A stretch of DNA of 64,000 bases from Argopecten irradians (GCF_041381155.1 NC_091143.1:41494996-41558995); one strand, 5' to 3'; numbered from the stretch's first letter, positions 36,961 through 49,100 are shown. Notes: a model not told the origin generated them from the letters alone. A program made the numbers and translations.

Positions 36961-37860
36961 TCATTTCATAAAACAAAATTTTTACCATCGTACTTACAAA
37001 TTTCTATAAGTGATCATCAATGTTTTATATCTTAAAAACACTAATTCAGTAACTAAAATAATTGTAATTTCTTTTGCAATGTGTGTTTTTCTGTCGAAGT
37101 CTTTATAATAATATTGTCAATTTTCTCAAATAAAAAAAAAATAACAAGAAACTATGAATAAAGAAAAGAATAAATTTATCGAAATGTCTGGTTAATTCAT
37201 GTAATTTGCATTTCTCAATACTTCACTTGTGCACATTGCCAAACTCCATATACAATTTTTTTCTTTCAAGTTTTTATTCTGTAGAACAATGTTTTCTCTA
37301 CTCCTCGCTTTCCGCTCGCTTCCTTGCCCCTTTAAAGAAACACATTTTCAGAGCATAGGCTCATTGGAGTTGCGTCCCTTTATCATCCGCTGGCAATACC
37401 TTTCTGTCTCACTTCTTTATTTCGACCATACAAATCGTTTAAGGATAGAAATAATATCGTTTATAATAACACGATTACCCAACTTAAAATGTAAAGGAAT
37501 AGGCTTCCGTAATAACAGAACCTGTATCGATAAAATAAAATGTCTTAGTAATTATACCACGCGCGCGCGCTCTCGCGCTATAGTATAATTTTTTTGCAAT
37601 AAAACGTATCATTACATGTACGTGTAATTAAGGATAAAATGAATGGAAAAAGTTTGTTATTTTCACCAAAGCTCGTTGATATATCTACGCTCCGCGCGCT
37701 CGCTCGCGCGCTCTTATTTCTATTTGATTTTCATTTCGTTAAAACATTTATAAACAGTCATTATAAAAAAGTGATGATAACACGATAATTTTGTAACTGT
37801 ACTTTTTCCCAACCAGTCTTGGCATCTTAAAAAGAAATAAATATTTACCCACACTTTCAT
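36961..37860. repeat. Direct duplication II, first copy
   Basis: The sequence from TTTCATTTCATAAAACAAAA through CCAACCAGTCTTGGCATCTT recurs immediately downstream. This copy carries CG/CT strings at 37300-37330, 37558-37580 and 37689-37715. Confidence 0.85.
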
Positions 37861-38650
37861 TTCATTTCATAAACAAAATTTTACATGTATTCTAATTTCT
37901 ATAAGATCATCAATGTTTTATCTTAAAAACACTATCCGTAACTAAAATAATTTAATTTTTTTGAAATGTGTGTTTTTCTGTCGAAGTCTGACTAATAATA
38001 TTGTCAATTTTCTCAAATAAAAAAAAATAATAAGAACTGAATAAAGAAAAGAATAAATTTTCGAAATGTCTGTTATTCATGAAATTTCCATTATCTTATT
38101 AATGTGAATGGAATCGATACAATTTACTTCAAGGTTTTATTCTGTTGAACAATGTTTTAAATTGTTGTGTTTAGCTTTAAAGAACATTTCAGAGCATAGG
38201 CTCATTGGAGTTGCGTCCCTTTATCTTCGCTGTGCATACCTTTCCTGTAATTCTTTATTTCGACAAAACAAATCGTTTACAGGATAGAATAATATCGTTC
38301 ATAATAAACGATTACGCCAACTTAAAATGTAAAGGAACAGGCTTCCGTAATAAACAGAACTGTAACGATAAATAAAATGTATTCTAGTATTATACTTTTG
38401 ATCTATAGTATATTTTTTTGCAAAAACGCTCATCTACATGTACCGTGTATGTAGATAAAAAGAATGGAAAAGTTGTTATTTTCACAAAGCTCGTTGAAAT
38501 CTAATATTTATATGTATTGTTTCTATCTGATTTCATTTCGTAACAACATTTTAAACAGAATTATAAAAAGTGATGTAATCGATAATTTGTAATGTAACTT
38601 TTCCCAACCAATCTTGCATCTTAAAAGGAAATAAAATTTACCAAAATACA
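37861..38650. repeat. Direct duplication II, second copy
   Basis: It has the same order as 36961-37860 but is about 110 bp shorter, through many scattered single-base losses and the absence of the CG/CT strings. Confidence 0.85.
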
Positions 38651-39900
38651 TGTACATGTTTACCAAAATATATACCAGAATATTATTCTCTTCTTTATAT
38701 AAATTAAACTTGAGTGTTAAATGTATTATTTAAATAGAAAATACCTGTTTAAATGTGTAATGCAGTTGTTGATCACTTGAATTATGAAGCATTTGAAAAG
38801 TAAAATGCCAATCTGATAAATTTGAAATATTATTTACGCCCTTGATAACACCTATTGATAGAATTAACAAAATAATTACCAGTTTCAATTTCCCTTGAAA
38901 CGACTTTGTATTCAATGTATACAATATTTTTTTTTTTACTTTATAAAACCATTAAGCCAGCCTGGAGATCATCATCGGCTATATTAGTACGGTTACCCAC
39001 GATAATTAGCGGAGTTTTGACACTGTGGTATCCGATGGTGCCTTGGAACGTTACTTGGATTTTAAAAAATAGATTTATATACAAATATAGATCAACACAC
39101 ATGTAAGTAAAGTATAAATATATACGATTACGTCACTGTATGACGTCAGTCTTGTGGCCAGAAGGGCGTGACCTGCAGACATTTCCACCACCATGACATC
39201 CAGGCGGTCGAATGACCACTGACATATGTAGCAGTTTGACCAGTCCGATGACCACGACATAAAACATATATTACGGACAGTTATAACGTTTTTACTGAAA
39301 AATATTTGCTTTTTTGGAAATTTGACCGATAACTTTCTCTTTTCTACCGACCTGTATTACAAGACGATAGACGTTATGTCATATGTATGGTGGCATATTA
39401 CTGCCATCGAGTTGCCGACTTACAACTTAATGATGTCTACATAATGAAGATGTCGACATACACAGAATAATATGTCGACTTACCACATGTACATGCCCTT
39501 ATAATGATTCCAAGATAATTATGTAGAAAGTCGGTCACTCCGCGATTAATCTGGTTTATACTCGGGTGTGACACCGACATGTCAGTTATTGATGTCGACA
39601 CTTAAACTAAAAGATGTCGACATCTGGTCTTGAAAGTGGAAATCAAAGGCCACTATTTCATGACGCACTGTGTATATGCAGCAAGGCACGACACAGCAAA
39701 GATCGACGTTGGTTTTGTTAGTTCAGGGTTTTATTTATTTGATTTCAAAATTAAAAATTGTGATCCTGCACATCCCGGCCATGCAGCTGTAGCGTGCGTG
39801 TACGTAGCAGTTAGTCCGAGCTGAGGAAGTACAATGTAAGAGTGCATTTTCGTCCTCTTGGCCATAATTATTTATATATATATCATATATAACTGTGGGT
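38651..39900. other. Intergenic stretch with GTCGAC palindromes
   Basis: There is no gene. Between about 39410 and 39625 several ATGTCGACAT-type palindromes occur (39449, 39472, 39592, 39613). Their spacing is irregular, so no clear element can be defined. Confidence 0.4.
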
Positions 39901-40269
39901 TTAAAGATGCTCCACCGCCGACAGAGCATAAATGATATTCATCATTCGAACAATAATTTGTGTTTAAACGTGTATATATATGCCTAATTAACACACAAAA
40001 AAAAATAATATATAATAATTTATTTCGCCTTTGGTGCATGTTCAATCAGTACTTCATTTCATATAGAATATAGTGCCACGGAATTTTTTCGGGATGCAAT
40101 TAATTGTTTTTCATATTTTTAACTTGAAGTAAAATTAGAAGCTCAAACTTTTCAATGGCGGTAATGGTGTAAAGCAAGTAAATTTTGTAACAGAAGAAAA
40201 ATACTAAATCGTCTGCTCCTGTTTTTGATAGTGAAAAAATACCATTTGTCAGCGGTGGAGCATCTTTAA
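39901..40269. mobile_element. TTAA-type MITE, copy 2 (well preserved)
   Basis: It is bounded by TTAA on both sides. The left end is AGATGCTCCACCGCCGACA and the right end is TGTCAGCGGTGGAGCATCT, an inverted pair of 19 bp with one difference. The interior is AT-rich and non-coding. It serves as the reference copy for the family. Confidence 0.9.
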
Positions 40270-40354
40270 AATTTCGTTTAAAAGCTGTGTGTGTGTTTTT
40301 TGGATTGGCATTCGTACCAAGTCCATGTAGTACATACCGTACTATACTATATTA

Positions 40355-42771
40355 AATTTCAGATTTTATTAATACACTCTGGGCACACCTCTGTGTGCCA
40401 CAAGAGGTCAATTTATACAAAACATACATGACAGACAGGGTAACTGACAGTGTGAACATAATACACTCAAGCGTACATATCCGTGTATGAAATATTTTAC
40501 GTACATTGGAGAGTATAATGAATGGTCGTCGTTAGTTATGTATGATTGTAGTATAAACAACAACCATATCAATATTTTAATATCATAATGGTATATGTTT
40601 AATACTTCATATCATTGACCTTTAGCGTAGCCATAGCAGCATAACCACTAAATATATTTCAATTTTACTTAAGTTCATACTTTTAGCTTTAATAGAACTT
40701 GAACAGAGTATAAATAGATTGAACATATACATGTAGCAGTTGTACAATTGTATATTCAATGCTATATCATATAACATATATAATCAGCTATATCACAGCA
40801 TAATAAGAAGTGATAACATACAAGTAATATAAATGCGGGTGTATGTAACAAGTACACTGTACTTTTTGATCAATTTAAAATACATAACTGTTCTATTTGT
40901 TTAAGAAAATAACTCACTCTCGTTAATAGAGTTCGATTACAGGTTTCAAACATGCCTCCCATTTTTAATAAACTTGGATTTGTATAATTGTATTGTGGAA
41001 TATATTTATGCCTGATATTAGTTACACTTGCATTACTACATTGAAATAAGTAGTGATATTCATCTCCAATACCGTTATTACATAGTAAACAAATACGGTT
41101 ATCACTTGGTATACCAGCCCATCTACCAGTTTCAATAGGAAATTTTAAGTTCGAGGTTCTAAATTTACTAATAATACACGTTCTTTGAAATCAAGCTTTA
41201 CTAAATATGGTTCAAATTTAAACTGCTTTTTTAAAGGTTGAGTAGAATTGTCCGCGAGATGATGTTTCAAGAATAGAAAACCAATTTTGAATATATTGAT
41301 CACATAAACGTCGTTTTAGCAAGTTTTTAAACAAAGCTCTATTCATCGTACATGTATTTTGAAATGCCCATATATTGTTAAAACCAGTGTCATTAAGAAG
41401 TGATTTCATATGCCCAAGCCACTTGAATTCTGTAGTATCGTTTTCTTGCATTCTTAGTGTAAGGCGATAAAATACACTGGAGAGTTTATCTCCCCCTGTA
41501 ATTAATTTGTGCCAAAACATTAACATCCGTACCTTGATTTCAATTTCTAAAGGAAATTTACCAAGTTCTCCGTAAACCATAAAATTAGGAGTACTGTTTC
41601 GAACATGAAGAATTTTTTTACAAAATTGCAAATGAATTTTCTCAATAATGCTTACATTTTCAAATCCCCAGATTTACAGGCATACAACAAAATAGGAGAT
41701 ACAAGTGAGTCAAATAATTTCAATTGTAAATCTATTGACAATGGGATGCTTCTAATTTTAGTATACAATGCATACAGTGCTTTCTTTGCTTGGTCAGCTA
41801 ACTTTTTCTTTGTTTTAGCAAATGAGCCGTTGTAATTGAACAATATACCAAGATAAGGATAAGAATCTTCACGAGTTATCTGATCATTAAATAATTTGAA
41901 ATTATATTGCCGTCTACTTTTGCGTTTTTCAAAAATTACTATTTTTGTCTTTTGTGTATTAACAGTTAGTTTCCACTCGTCACAATAACTTTGAAAGCAA
42001 TCAAGTGCACATTGTAGACCTTCAGGTGATTCTGACATCAGCACAGTATCATCTGCATATAAAATGACAAATAATTTGACAAACATACCAAGATTATTTT
42101 CACATAAACTATCAATTTCTCTCAAATATGACACATTGTTTTGGTGAATATATTCCTCAAGATCATTAAGAAAAATAGAAAATAAAAACGGTGAGAGATT
42201 TTCGCCTTGTTTAACCCCAACATTACATATAAAAACAATCTGACATTTCATTTCCATTGCGTACACAGGATTTTGTATGTTCGTAAAAAATATATATAAC
42301 TTTTAAAAATTTTCCTTTTATAGAAAAAGACTGCATTTTTTCCATAATCCAGCGCGCCACACTGTATCAAAGGCTTTTTTTTTTAAATCAATAAATGTAC
42401 AATATAGTTTTTTGTTTGTAGAGAAATAGATAGAGATAAGAGTATGTAATATAAGGATATTTTCTGTTGTTGAGTACCCTTTTCTGAACCCGGCTTGTGC
42501 TTGTGATACAAGATTGATTTCATCTGCTAATTTAGTGAGTCTATTGTTTATTTTCGAATATACCGGAAGAAATGTGTGTAAAGTATGTTTCATATATTCA
42601 TTGACAATACCATCAATACCACTGGCTTTATTATTTTTTTTTTTGATTTATTTACAGCTTCTTTAATCTCATCGTCGCTTATGTCTTCGTTCAGAATTGG
42701 ATATGTATTATCGGTTACTTCGTCAATTAGGAACTCCTCATCTTCTTCAAACTCGTTATTGTTAAGTGTAT
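40355..42771 (-). mobile_element. LINE (non-LTR retrotransposon), 5'-truncated, decayed
   Basis: The minus strand encodes, in order: EDISDDEIKEAVNKSKKK and ASGIDGIVNEYMKH; a reverse transcriptase with AQAGFRKGYSTTENI; CTFIDLKKKAFDTVW (palm, catalytic Asp); GVKQGENLSPFLFSIFLNDL; YADDTVLMSE (catalytic Asp pair); then a C-terminal region with SDNRICLLCNNGIGDEYHY and LFQC, a Cys/His cluster. The frames change at about 42.3, 41.65 and 41.2 kb, including a run of nine T near 42372 that adds a Lys to the palm motif. The N-terminal endonuclease is missing. The 3' end has AATAAA then ATCTGAAATTT (minus strand) near 40355-40370. The group is jockey/CR1-like; the clade is not resolved. Confidence 0.85.
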
Positions 42772-43290
42772 AATATTAAAAGAATGAATGAAAAATGCAA
42801 AACACTGATTTTTTTATGTATTATTTTCTTGCGAATCACGAAAAATAGCAGTTACGTAGTTTAAAAGCCATAAAGGTCACAGTACATACATTTTTACATC
42901 CCTCTTTACACTTACATGATTATAAAGGCATGTACGAATTTTTGTTATGGTCTTAATGGCCAGATTCAAGCTTTGGACGAAAATCCTCCCGGGACGCGGT
43001 TTTAAAATCCAAAGTCTGAATACATCTACATCTATTTTTTGTAGTAAAAACATGCGTTCTTTGTAGTCAAACATAGTAAAGCAAGTCACGCGCTTATAAC
43101 CTCATTCATGCCATTGGTCGGAATATACAATTGTATTAGGGGAAACTAGTGATCACGTGATTGTGTGTTCACTTCCAAATATGGTGAATGTTTGCTTGCC
43201 ATTTCTTCGGAAAAATTGGTTTATTTGAAAATATTTAGACTCCAAAATGGTATTGATATTGCATGCATATCATTTTGACTTGCACATATT
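42772..43290. other. Intergenic stretch without recognisable features
   Basis: AT-rich sequence between the LINE and a partial MITE. I see nothing I can name. Confidence 0.35.
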
Positions 43291-43484
43291 TGCATCCCGA
43301 AAAAATATATCCTAAATGGAATTTAAGTAATGATTGCGCATGCACCAAAGGCGAAATAATTTATTTTTTGGTTATTTTTTTGTGTTAATTAGGCATATAT
43401 ATATATATATATACACGATTAAACACCAATTACTATTCAAATAATGAATATCATTTATGCTCTGTCGGCGGTGGAGCATCTTTT
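43291..43484. mobile_element. TTAA-type MITE, partial copy 3
   Basis: It runs from TGCATCCCGAAAAAATATAT to TGCTCTGTCGGCGGTGGAGC and ATCTTTTA, which is about half of the family in inverted orientation. The other half is not recognisable. The interior has an expanded (TA)n run. Confidence 0.75.
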
Positions 43485-43583
43485 ATATATAATTAACATT
43501 ATACGTACCCCATGTAAGAATCAGGATGTTATACTATTCTTCACTACTATAGGTTTTCAGGTAACATAAATCCTTTAACGCAT

Positions 43584-43713
43584 CATCCTCAATATTCCAG
43601 GGGTTCCGATCACTTACGATCTCTACACCCTGGACTACAGAAAATGTAATTAAGTCGTTTGATGTACATCAAAAGAGACGTAACGGTACACTGTGCTTGG
43701 AATATCGAGGATG
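43584..43713. mobile_element. CATCCTCGATA MITE, short copy
   Basis: CATCCTCAATATTCCAGGGG at the left, GGAATATCGAGGATG at the right. It is shorter than the 49101 copy, so internal sequence is missing. Confidence 0.65.
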
Positions 43714-45048
43714 ACACGTAGATACATAATGTAGACCAGTTAGTTACACGTTATTAGTAACTGCAATTAAAATTAACATTGAACTAATAGTGAAAAATAC
43801 TCTGTTTAAATTTACAGTATTTCCTTATGTTTCTTACATTTTTGTGGTATACATGTATTGCCAAAGATTTATCAGCTTTCAGAGAATAAAGGCGCACAGT
43901 CAGAGCTACTTCCCTTCCTTTTACATGTATCTATTTTAATGGGACATGATAATATAATGAGATCGGTTCAGTTCTACCTCGCATAATAATACATGTTTTG
44001 AAAAAAAAATGACCAGAAAAGGTATTTACATATATACACGCTTTCTACCGTTCACTACAGAGGTAAGCTGTGATGACGTCACTATTTCTGTATAAAACTA
44101 GATTCTATAGCATTGTCTATTTTTGTATGTACATCTATATGTATACATGTATACTTTACACGGTGTTTGTGGGAATGAGCATTTATCATTGTCATTATGA
44201 GTGGATAACTTCCTGTTCTTAGCATACAAACAATGCCTTGTATTATAACGTTCTGCTGTGAAATCATTTTTCACGCTGGCTCGACCACATGTTCGATGTC
44301 CCATGCCCCAAAAATGATATCTAACTTCCCGTTGTGTCATAAAACAATTACATCACAACAAAATTGTAACCGGTATAGTAAAACGAATGTCTCCTCGCGA
44401 AAAAAAACAGTTTTTGTTAACGGTAAAATATATATATATATATATGATAAATTGTGTTTTGAAAATTTAAAGAAATCATTCTTTCTTTGATAAATTGATA
44501 GAGAGAAGTGGGATGCTCCAAAATTCTGAGACAATTAATTGTTCCACAATAAAGAAATCACTTTCGTTCATGCTATGATTTCAAGAAATTCGCATCCTGC
44601 AGAAATTCGAGTATTAAAAAGTGTACTAAATTCGAAAATTTGAATTATTTAAACAAATAAAATAAAACGCAATTTAGAATATTTTAATAACACTTGTTCA
44701 CTATGAAATATTACCGTTGATAATTATAATACCTCTGTCGCTCATGCCTGTGAAAATCATTTGCTGGTTGTGCGTGATGTAGAATCACGTCCTGTTTTAC
44801 TCATCAAACACTGTAGCATCAAAGAGCTCGTTGTTCTACCTTTGTACTGTAAACACACGCTATCTCAAACATATCACAAGGAAAAATGATTTGGAATTGA
44901 TTGTCTTACAGCGAAAACATTTGAAGAATGCTAAACAGATGTTCCTCACAGCTTTTTCTCTGTATTTGTTATAAGCCTAGCCAATATGAAAAACTATGTG
45001 ATTTAGTCAGGACCTGAGATACCTGAAGGAGCTTTCTTAACGTTTTTT
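43714..45048. other. Intergenic stretch without recognisable features
   Basis: AT-rich sequence with a (TA)n run at 44430-44448. No coding or RNA signal. Confidence 0.35.
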
Positions 45049-45384
45049 TTAAATGCCCCACTGCCGACAGAGCATAAAGGATACTCATCATTTGAACAAT
45101 AATTGGTGTTGAATCGTTTATATAAATATCTATAAATTATTATTTTGCTTTTGGGTCATACGTAATTAGTACTTCATTCCATTGAGAACATAATGCCACG
45201 ATTTTTTTTCAGGACGCAATTAATTATTTCCAATATTTTTATCCTGAAATGAAATTCAAAAGCTCAAACTTTTCAATGGTGGTAATGGTGTAAAGTAAGC
45301 AACTTTAGTAACTGAAGAAAAATGCTTTTTCGCATGTTCCTGTTTTTATTGAGAAAAATACTGTCAGCGATGGAGCATCTTTAA
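45049..45384. mobile_element. TTAA-type MITE, copy 4
   Basis: The left end TTTAAATGCCCCACTGCCGA has drifted. The right end CTGTCAGCGATGGAGCATCT is followed by TTAA. The interior matches the 39901 copy (GAGCATAAAGGATACTCATC, CTCAAACTTTTCAATGG). Confidence 0.8.
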
Positions 45385-45514
45385 CAGTCTTTAATTAATT
45401 AACGTTTAGGAAGGTGAATTTCCGCTAATTACGCGAAGCTCGCTTAATCGCGAAAATTCTCCCCTCAAAGGACAAAACTATCTGTGTCTTTTTTGCCACC
45501 AGTTTTGCTATGAC

Positions 45515-45572
45515 GTATATTGCAGTGATGGATATAACGCCAGTGATATTAACCCCTGGAAAATCGAGGATG
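45515..45572. mobile_element. CATCCTCGATA MITE, right-end fragment
   Basis: GCCAGTGATATTAACCCCTG followed by GAAAATCGAGGATG is the right end of the family. No matching left end is seen. Confidence 0.55.
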
Positions 45573-45720
45573 TAGCCTCCCCTGTATGCAATGTGGTGTA
45601 TGTTATGTGGATATCTGTATGGTTTGGGAGGCTGCAGTATCTTCTTCTGATAATGGAATTTTTGGCCTCCAAAACATGCCCAAAGAACAAGACAACTATC
45701 ACTATCTCATTATACTGACA
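45573..45720 (+). repeat. 'GGGAGGCTGCAGTAT' repeat, fragment
   Basis: TAGCCTCCCCTGTATGCAAT, GTTTGGGAGGCTGCAGTATC and CATTATACTGACAACTTACC line up with parts of the 15428-15905 family. Confidence 0.5.
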
Positions 45721-45886
45721 ACTTACCTAGCGTTTACTATTCAAGGTAAATATATTTACATTAACGAATTTAATATTCAATATAAAATAAGAACTTACTA
45801 CCTTATAATATCATATGTCGACATCTGTTTTGTAAATAGATACGTCACTTGGGTTATATAAGTTTGGAATGAACTGACATGTATAA

Positions 45887-45917
45887 GGAGATATAGCGCC
45901 TGCAGATTGAGAGGTCC
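45887..45917 (+). pseudogene. tRNA-Cys relic (decayed)
   Basis: GGAGATATAGCGCCTGCAGA followed by TTGAGAGGTCC corresponds to the 5' end, anticodon region (TGCAGA) and variable region of the tRNA-Cys genes downstream. The D-loop and D-stem segment is deleted, and the T-arm has decayed to ATGCTTTTCAA. It lies 1.1 kb upstream of the first intact copy on the same strand, so it looks like a dead founder or end unit of the array. Confidence 0.7.
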
Positions 45918-46105
45918 ATGCTTTTCAATCTATCACATATCGTATACAGTAGCTTTGTGTCGACAGACCAACGGACCCTTATCGGTGTAGTGTCGACTTA
46001 TATAATCTCCTTTTGTCTCCTGAAAGACTCATATTGACACAATTAAAACGAATACTTCGTATGTAATGCAATACACTTCATTAATTAATATCACTTAGTA
46101 TACTG

Positions 46106-46164
46106 TAGCCCGAGATACTCTGGCATATCTAAGTCTGGTATCAGGGCTAGAGTATCTCGGGCTA
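46106..46164. repeat. Short inverted repeat, TAGCCCGAGATACTCT family
   Basis: TAGCCCGAGATACTCTGGC pairs with GCTAGAGTATCTCGGGCTA across about 21 bp. A longer relative lies at 61809-61905. Confidence 0.7.
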
Positions 46165-46479
46165 ACTGTTTCCACAGAACAGCAATGTGCTACTTTCTCC
46201 GATATCCTTTTAGCGTGATGGATTATACAGCTTTATGGGAGAGCTTTCGACTTCAGACAGGTCTGCCATGAATACACCTTGCATACTTTACTAGTGTGTG
46301 TTTTATTCCATTGTTGTGTCTCATTGTGATTGTGAAAACTCTCGCTTTCTTCATATCGCTACAGAAGCATATCGCAAAAAGACACGAAGCATAATCTTCT
46401 CATGGCACACAACAACTACATGTAAAATGAGCGAACCGCGGCCGGTCGCCCAGCAGCCAATTTGAACGTTATCACGGCG

Positions 46480-47038
46480 AGCAGAAACTATCATGGCTAT
46501 TCTTTGACAGAGAACAAATGCTAAAGCCACAATCCAAAAGTTAAAACAGCGCGAGTCGAGACACTGTGGTTTTGCAATCGAGATAGTAGTTATATTTGTT
46601 TCATCCTACTTGCAGGTACATGACCCTTTGGTTTCAGTAACAGAGTAACGGGTACCATCTTTATAATACAGTAGTTGTAGAGGATTTTACTTGATGTCAT
46701 TTGGCTACTTCAAAGTTTCAGGTCCAAGTTTATATAACAAAATTAGTACCTTTAATGTTTTATAAAAGAGCATATACGAGCATTGTATGTGCTTTTGAAT
46801 CAAATTGCGTCATATTTGCACACGTGTCTTTGGTCCAATGCTATCTGAAGCTCAGAGTGAAGGTCTGCCTTCAAGGTTGCATTTGAAGGTTCTACGAAGT
46901 CAGTGAAGTCCGCTACGATACATTTATTTCGACAACATCTGCGAAGTAAACAGTATATGTAGTTAAACTTCTTATCTGTGGAGACACAAATCACTTTGGT
47001 CATGTACTGTATGATTCGAAATAACAATATGATTGTAA
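46480..47038. repeat. Upstream flank of tRNA-Cys copy 1 (array unit)
   Basis: Phrases such as TTCATCCTACTTGCAGGTAC, GCACACGTGTCTTTGG, GAAGTCCGCTACGATACATT and CTTCTTATCTGTGGAGACAC recur before copy 2 (47230-47500 and 49440-49510). The array unit therefore extends several hundred bases upstream of the tRNA. In the second unit it was split by the 19-bp satellite and a MITE. Confidence 0.65.
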
Positions 47039-47110
47039 GGGGATATAGCTCAGTGGTAGAGCATTCGACTGCAGATCGAGAGGTCCCTGGTTCGAACCCG
47101 GGTGTCCCCT
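47039..47110 (+). tRNA. tRNA-Cys (GCA), copy 1
   Basis: A 72-nt cloverleaf. The acceptor GGGGATA pairs with TGTCCCC, the D-stem is GCTC/GAGC, and the anticodon loop CTGCAGA gives anticodon GCA (reads UGC/UGU). The T-arm is CCTGG-TTCGAAC-CCGGG and the discriminator is T, as expected for tRNA-Cys. There is no intron. A T4 run, the pol III stop, follows a few bases later. Confidence 0.97.
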
Positions 47111-47539
47111 CAATTTTGTTACTTCATACAATATCAACGTTTATTTTGCTTTCTGTTATTGTCCAACACACGGAAAGAACAAATGCTCAAAAGATAATGT
47201 AATTTGTTAATCGAGACATTGTGGTCTTGCAATAGAGATACAACCAGTTATGTTTATTTCATCCTACTGTACTTGTCGGTACATGACCCTCTGGGTGTAA
47301 GTACGAGAATATTGTTTAAGTATCTAAGAATTAATCTGGTACATGTACATATATGTACCATTTGACTACCTAACATTTCAGTTCCAAGATATATGACACA
47401 CGTATTTGTTAGATTATATATACCTTACAGTTTCCTTATAAAGGAACAAATAATAGCATTGCACGTGCTTTTTAATCAACTTGCGTCATACTTGCACACG
47501 TGTCTTTCTTGGGGCCTTCCTTAAAAATCTGAAGTCAAG

Positions 47540-47645
47540 GAGTCTTCCTTTAAATCCGTAATGCTTTCCTATGGACAATTTTAAGTTAAGAGATTCCTTA
47601 AATTTAAGGAATGTTCTTGAAACTGGGCCCAGGGGTGTATTCAGA
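47540..47645. repeat. Possible MITE piece (TTAAGGAATG...GGGCCCAGG)
   Basis: AGAGATTCCTTAAATTTAAG and GAATGTTCTTGAAACTGGGC have the look of a bivalve MITE end, with a CCTTAAATTTAAGG palindrome. I could not find both ends. Confidence 0.3.
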
Positions 47646-47994
47646 GTAAACCCACTGGTACCTTAGACTTACAGTTGGTAAAATCTGTTGTACCAATACT
47701 AACCAATGGTGCCAATGTCAACCAACAAACACTATCGCTAACATTTTTAGCAGGCGGTCTAGAGCTCTGTCAATATTGGTAAATTCGGAAATGACGTAAT
47801 TTCAAGATGGCGAAATCTACGTGAAGATGTTGTCGCAGCAGTTTTTCCTCTAATGGTGGTAATGAATGAAAAAAAAACCTACGATGTTGAAAGGCATCTG
47901 TTGGTTCAAAACAACCTCTGCTATCAGCAGTTGTCTGTTTGCCATTTTTTGTTCTCATAATATTATAGTACAACATTGATATACCGAAAGTACC

Positions 47995-49040
47995 ATTGGT
48001 TAACCATTGATCCCATAGTCATCCAATGTTGTCAATGGTAACTAATTCTACCAATGGTAACTCATTCTACCAATGGTAACTAATTCTACCAATGGTAACT
48101 AATTCTACCAATGGTAACTAATTCTACCAATGGTAACTATCTACCATGTAACTACCTACCAATGGTAACTAATTCTACCAATGTAACTATTCTACCAATG
48201 GTAACTATTCTACCAATGGTAACTATTCTACCAATGGTAACTAATTCTACCAATGGTAACTAATTCTACCATGGTAACTATTCTACCAATGGTAACTAAT
48301 TCTACCAATGGTAAACTAATTCTACCAATGGTAACTATTCTACCAATGGTAACATTCATGGTAACTCATTCTACCAATGGTAACTAATTCTACCAATGGT
48401 AACTCATTCTACCAATGGTAACTAATTCTACCAATGGTAACTAATTCTACCAATGGTAACTAATTCTACCAATGGTAACTAATTCTACCAATGGTAACTC
48501 ATTCTACCAATGGTAACTCATTCTACCAATGGTAACTAATTCTACCAATGGTAACTAATTCTACCAATGGTAACTAATTCTACCAATGGTAACTAATTCT
48601 ACCAATGGTAACTAATTCTACCAATGGTAACTAATTCTACCAATGGTAACTAATTCTACCAATGGTAACTAATTCTACCAATGGTAACTAATTCTAATTC
48701 TACCAATGGTAACTAATTCTACCAATGGTAACTAATTCTACCAATGGTAACTCATTCTACCAATGGTAACTAATTCTACCAATGGTAACTAATTCTACCA
48801 ATGGTAACTAATTCTACCAATGGTAACTAATTCTACCAATGGTAACTCATTCTACCAATGGTAACTAATTCTACCAATGGTAACTAATTCTACCAATGGT
48901 AACTAATTCTACCACGATGGTAACTCATTCTATCAATGGTAACTCATTCTACCAATGGTAACTAATTCTACCAATGGTAACTCATTCTACCAATGGTAAC
49001 TAATTCTACCAATGGTAACTAATTCTACCAATGGTAACTT
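47995..49040. repeat. Minisatellite, 19-bp unit, over fifty copies
   Basis: The unit is ACCAATGGTAACTAATTCT. ACCAATGGT is nearly its own reverse complement, so each unit can form a small hairpin. Variants CTCATT for CTAATT are mixed throughout. Between 48130 and 48360 several units lack one or a few bases. The array sits between tRNA-Cys copies 1 and 2. Confidence 0.95.
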
Positions 49041-49100
49041 ATGATTGGTACCATTGTTACTTCTCTGAACGCGCCAACTATTTGAAGCTTAGAGTAACGG

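Larger units (their letters stand above)
30880..37720. other. Stretch dotted with CG/CT low-complexity strings
   Basis: Short runs of CGCGCGCG and CTCTCGCTCG occur at about 31079, 31608, 32468, 33015, 33618-33690, 35070, 35140-35180, 35240-35265, 35330-35360, 35728-35752, 36553, 36663, 37310, 37560 and 37690, and essentially nowhere else in the window. In three elements with a second copy in the window, the strings replace ordinary AT-rich sequence. This could be assembly error or a local peculiarity. Confidence 0.75.

Noticed and set aside
47008-47110. Open frames reading VEHSTADREVPGSNPGVPS or RGHPGSNQGPLDLQSNALPL at each tRNA copy
   Set aside because: These are translations of the tRNA-Cys sequence on either strand and repeat with it; they are not proteins.
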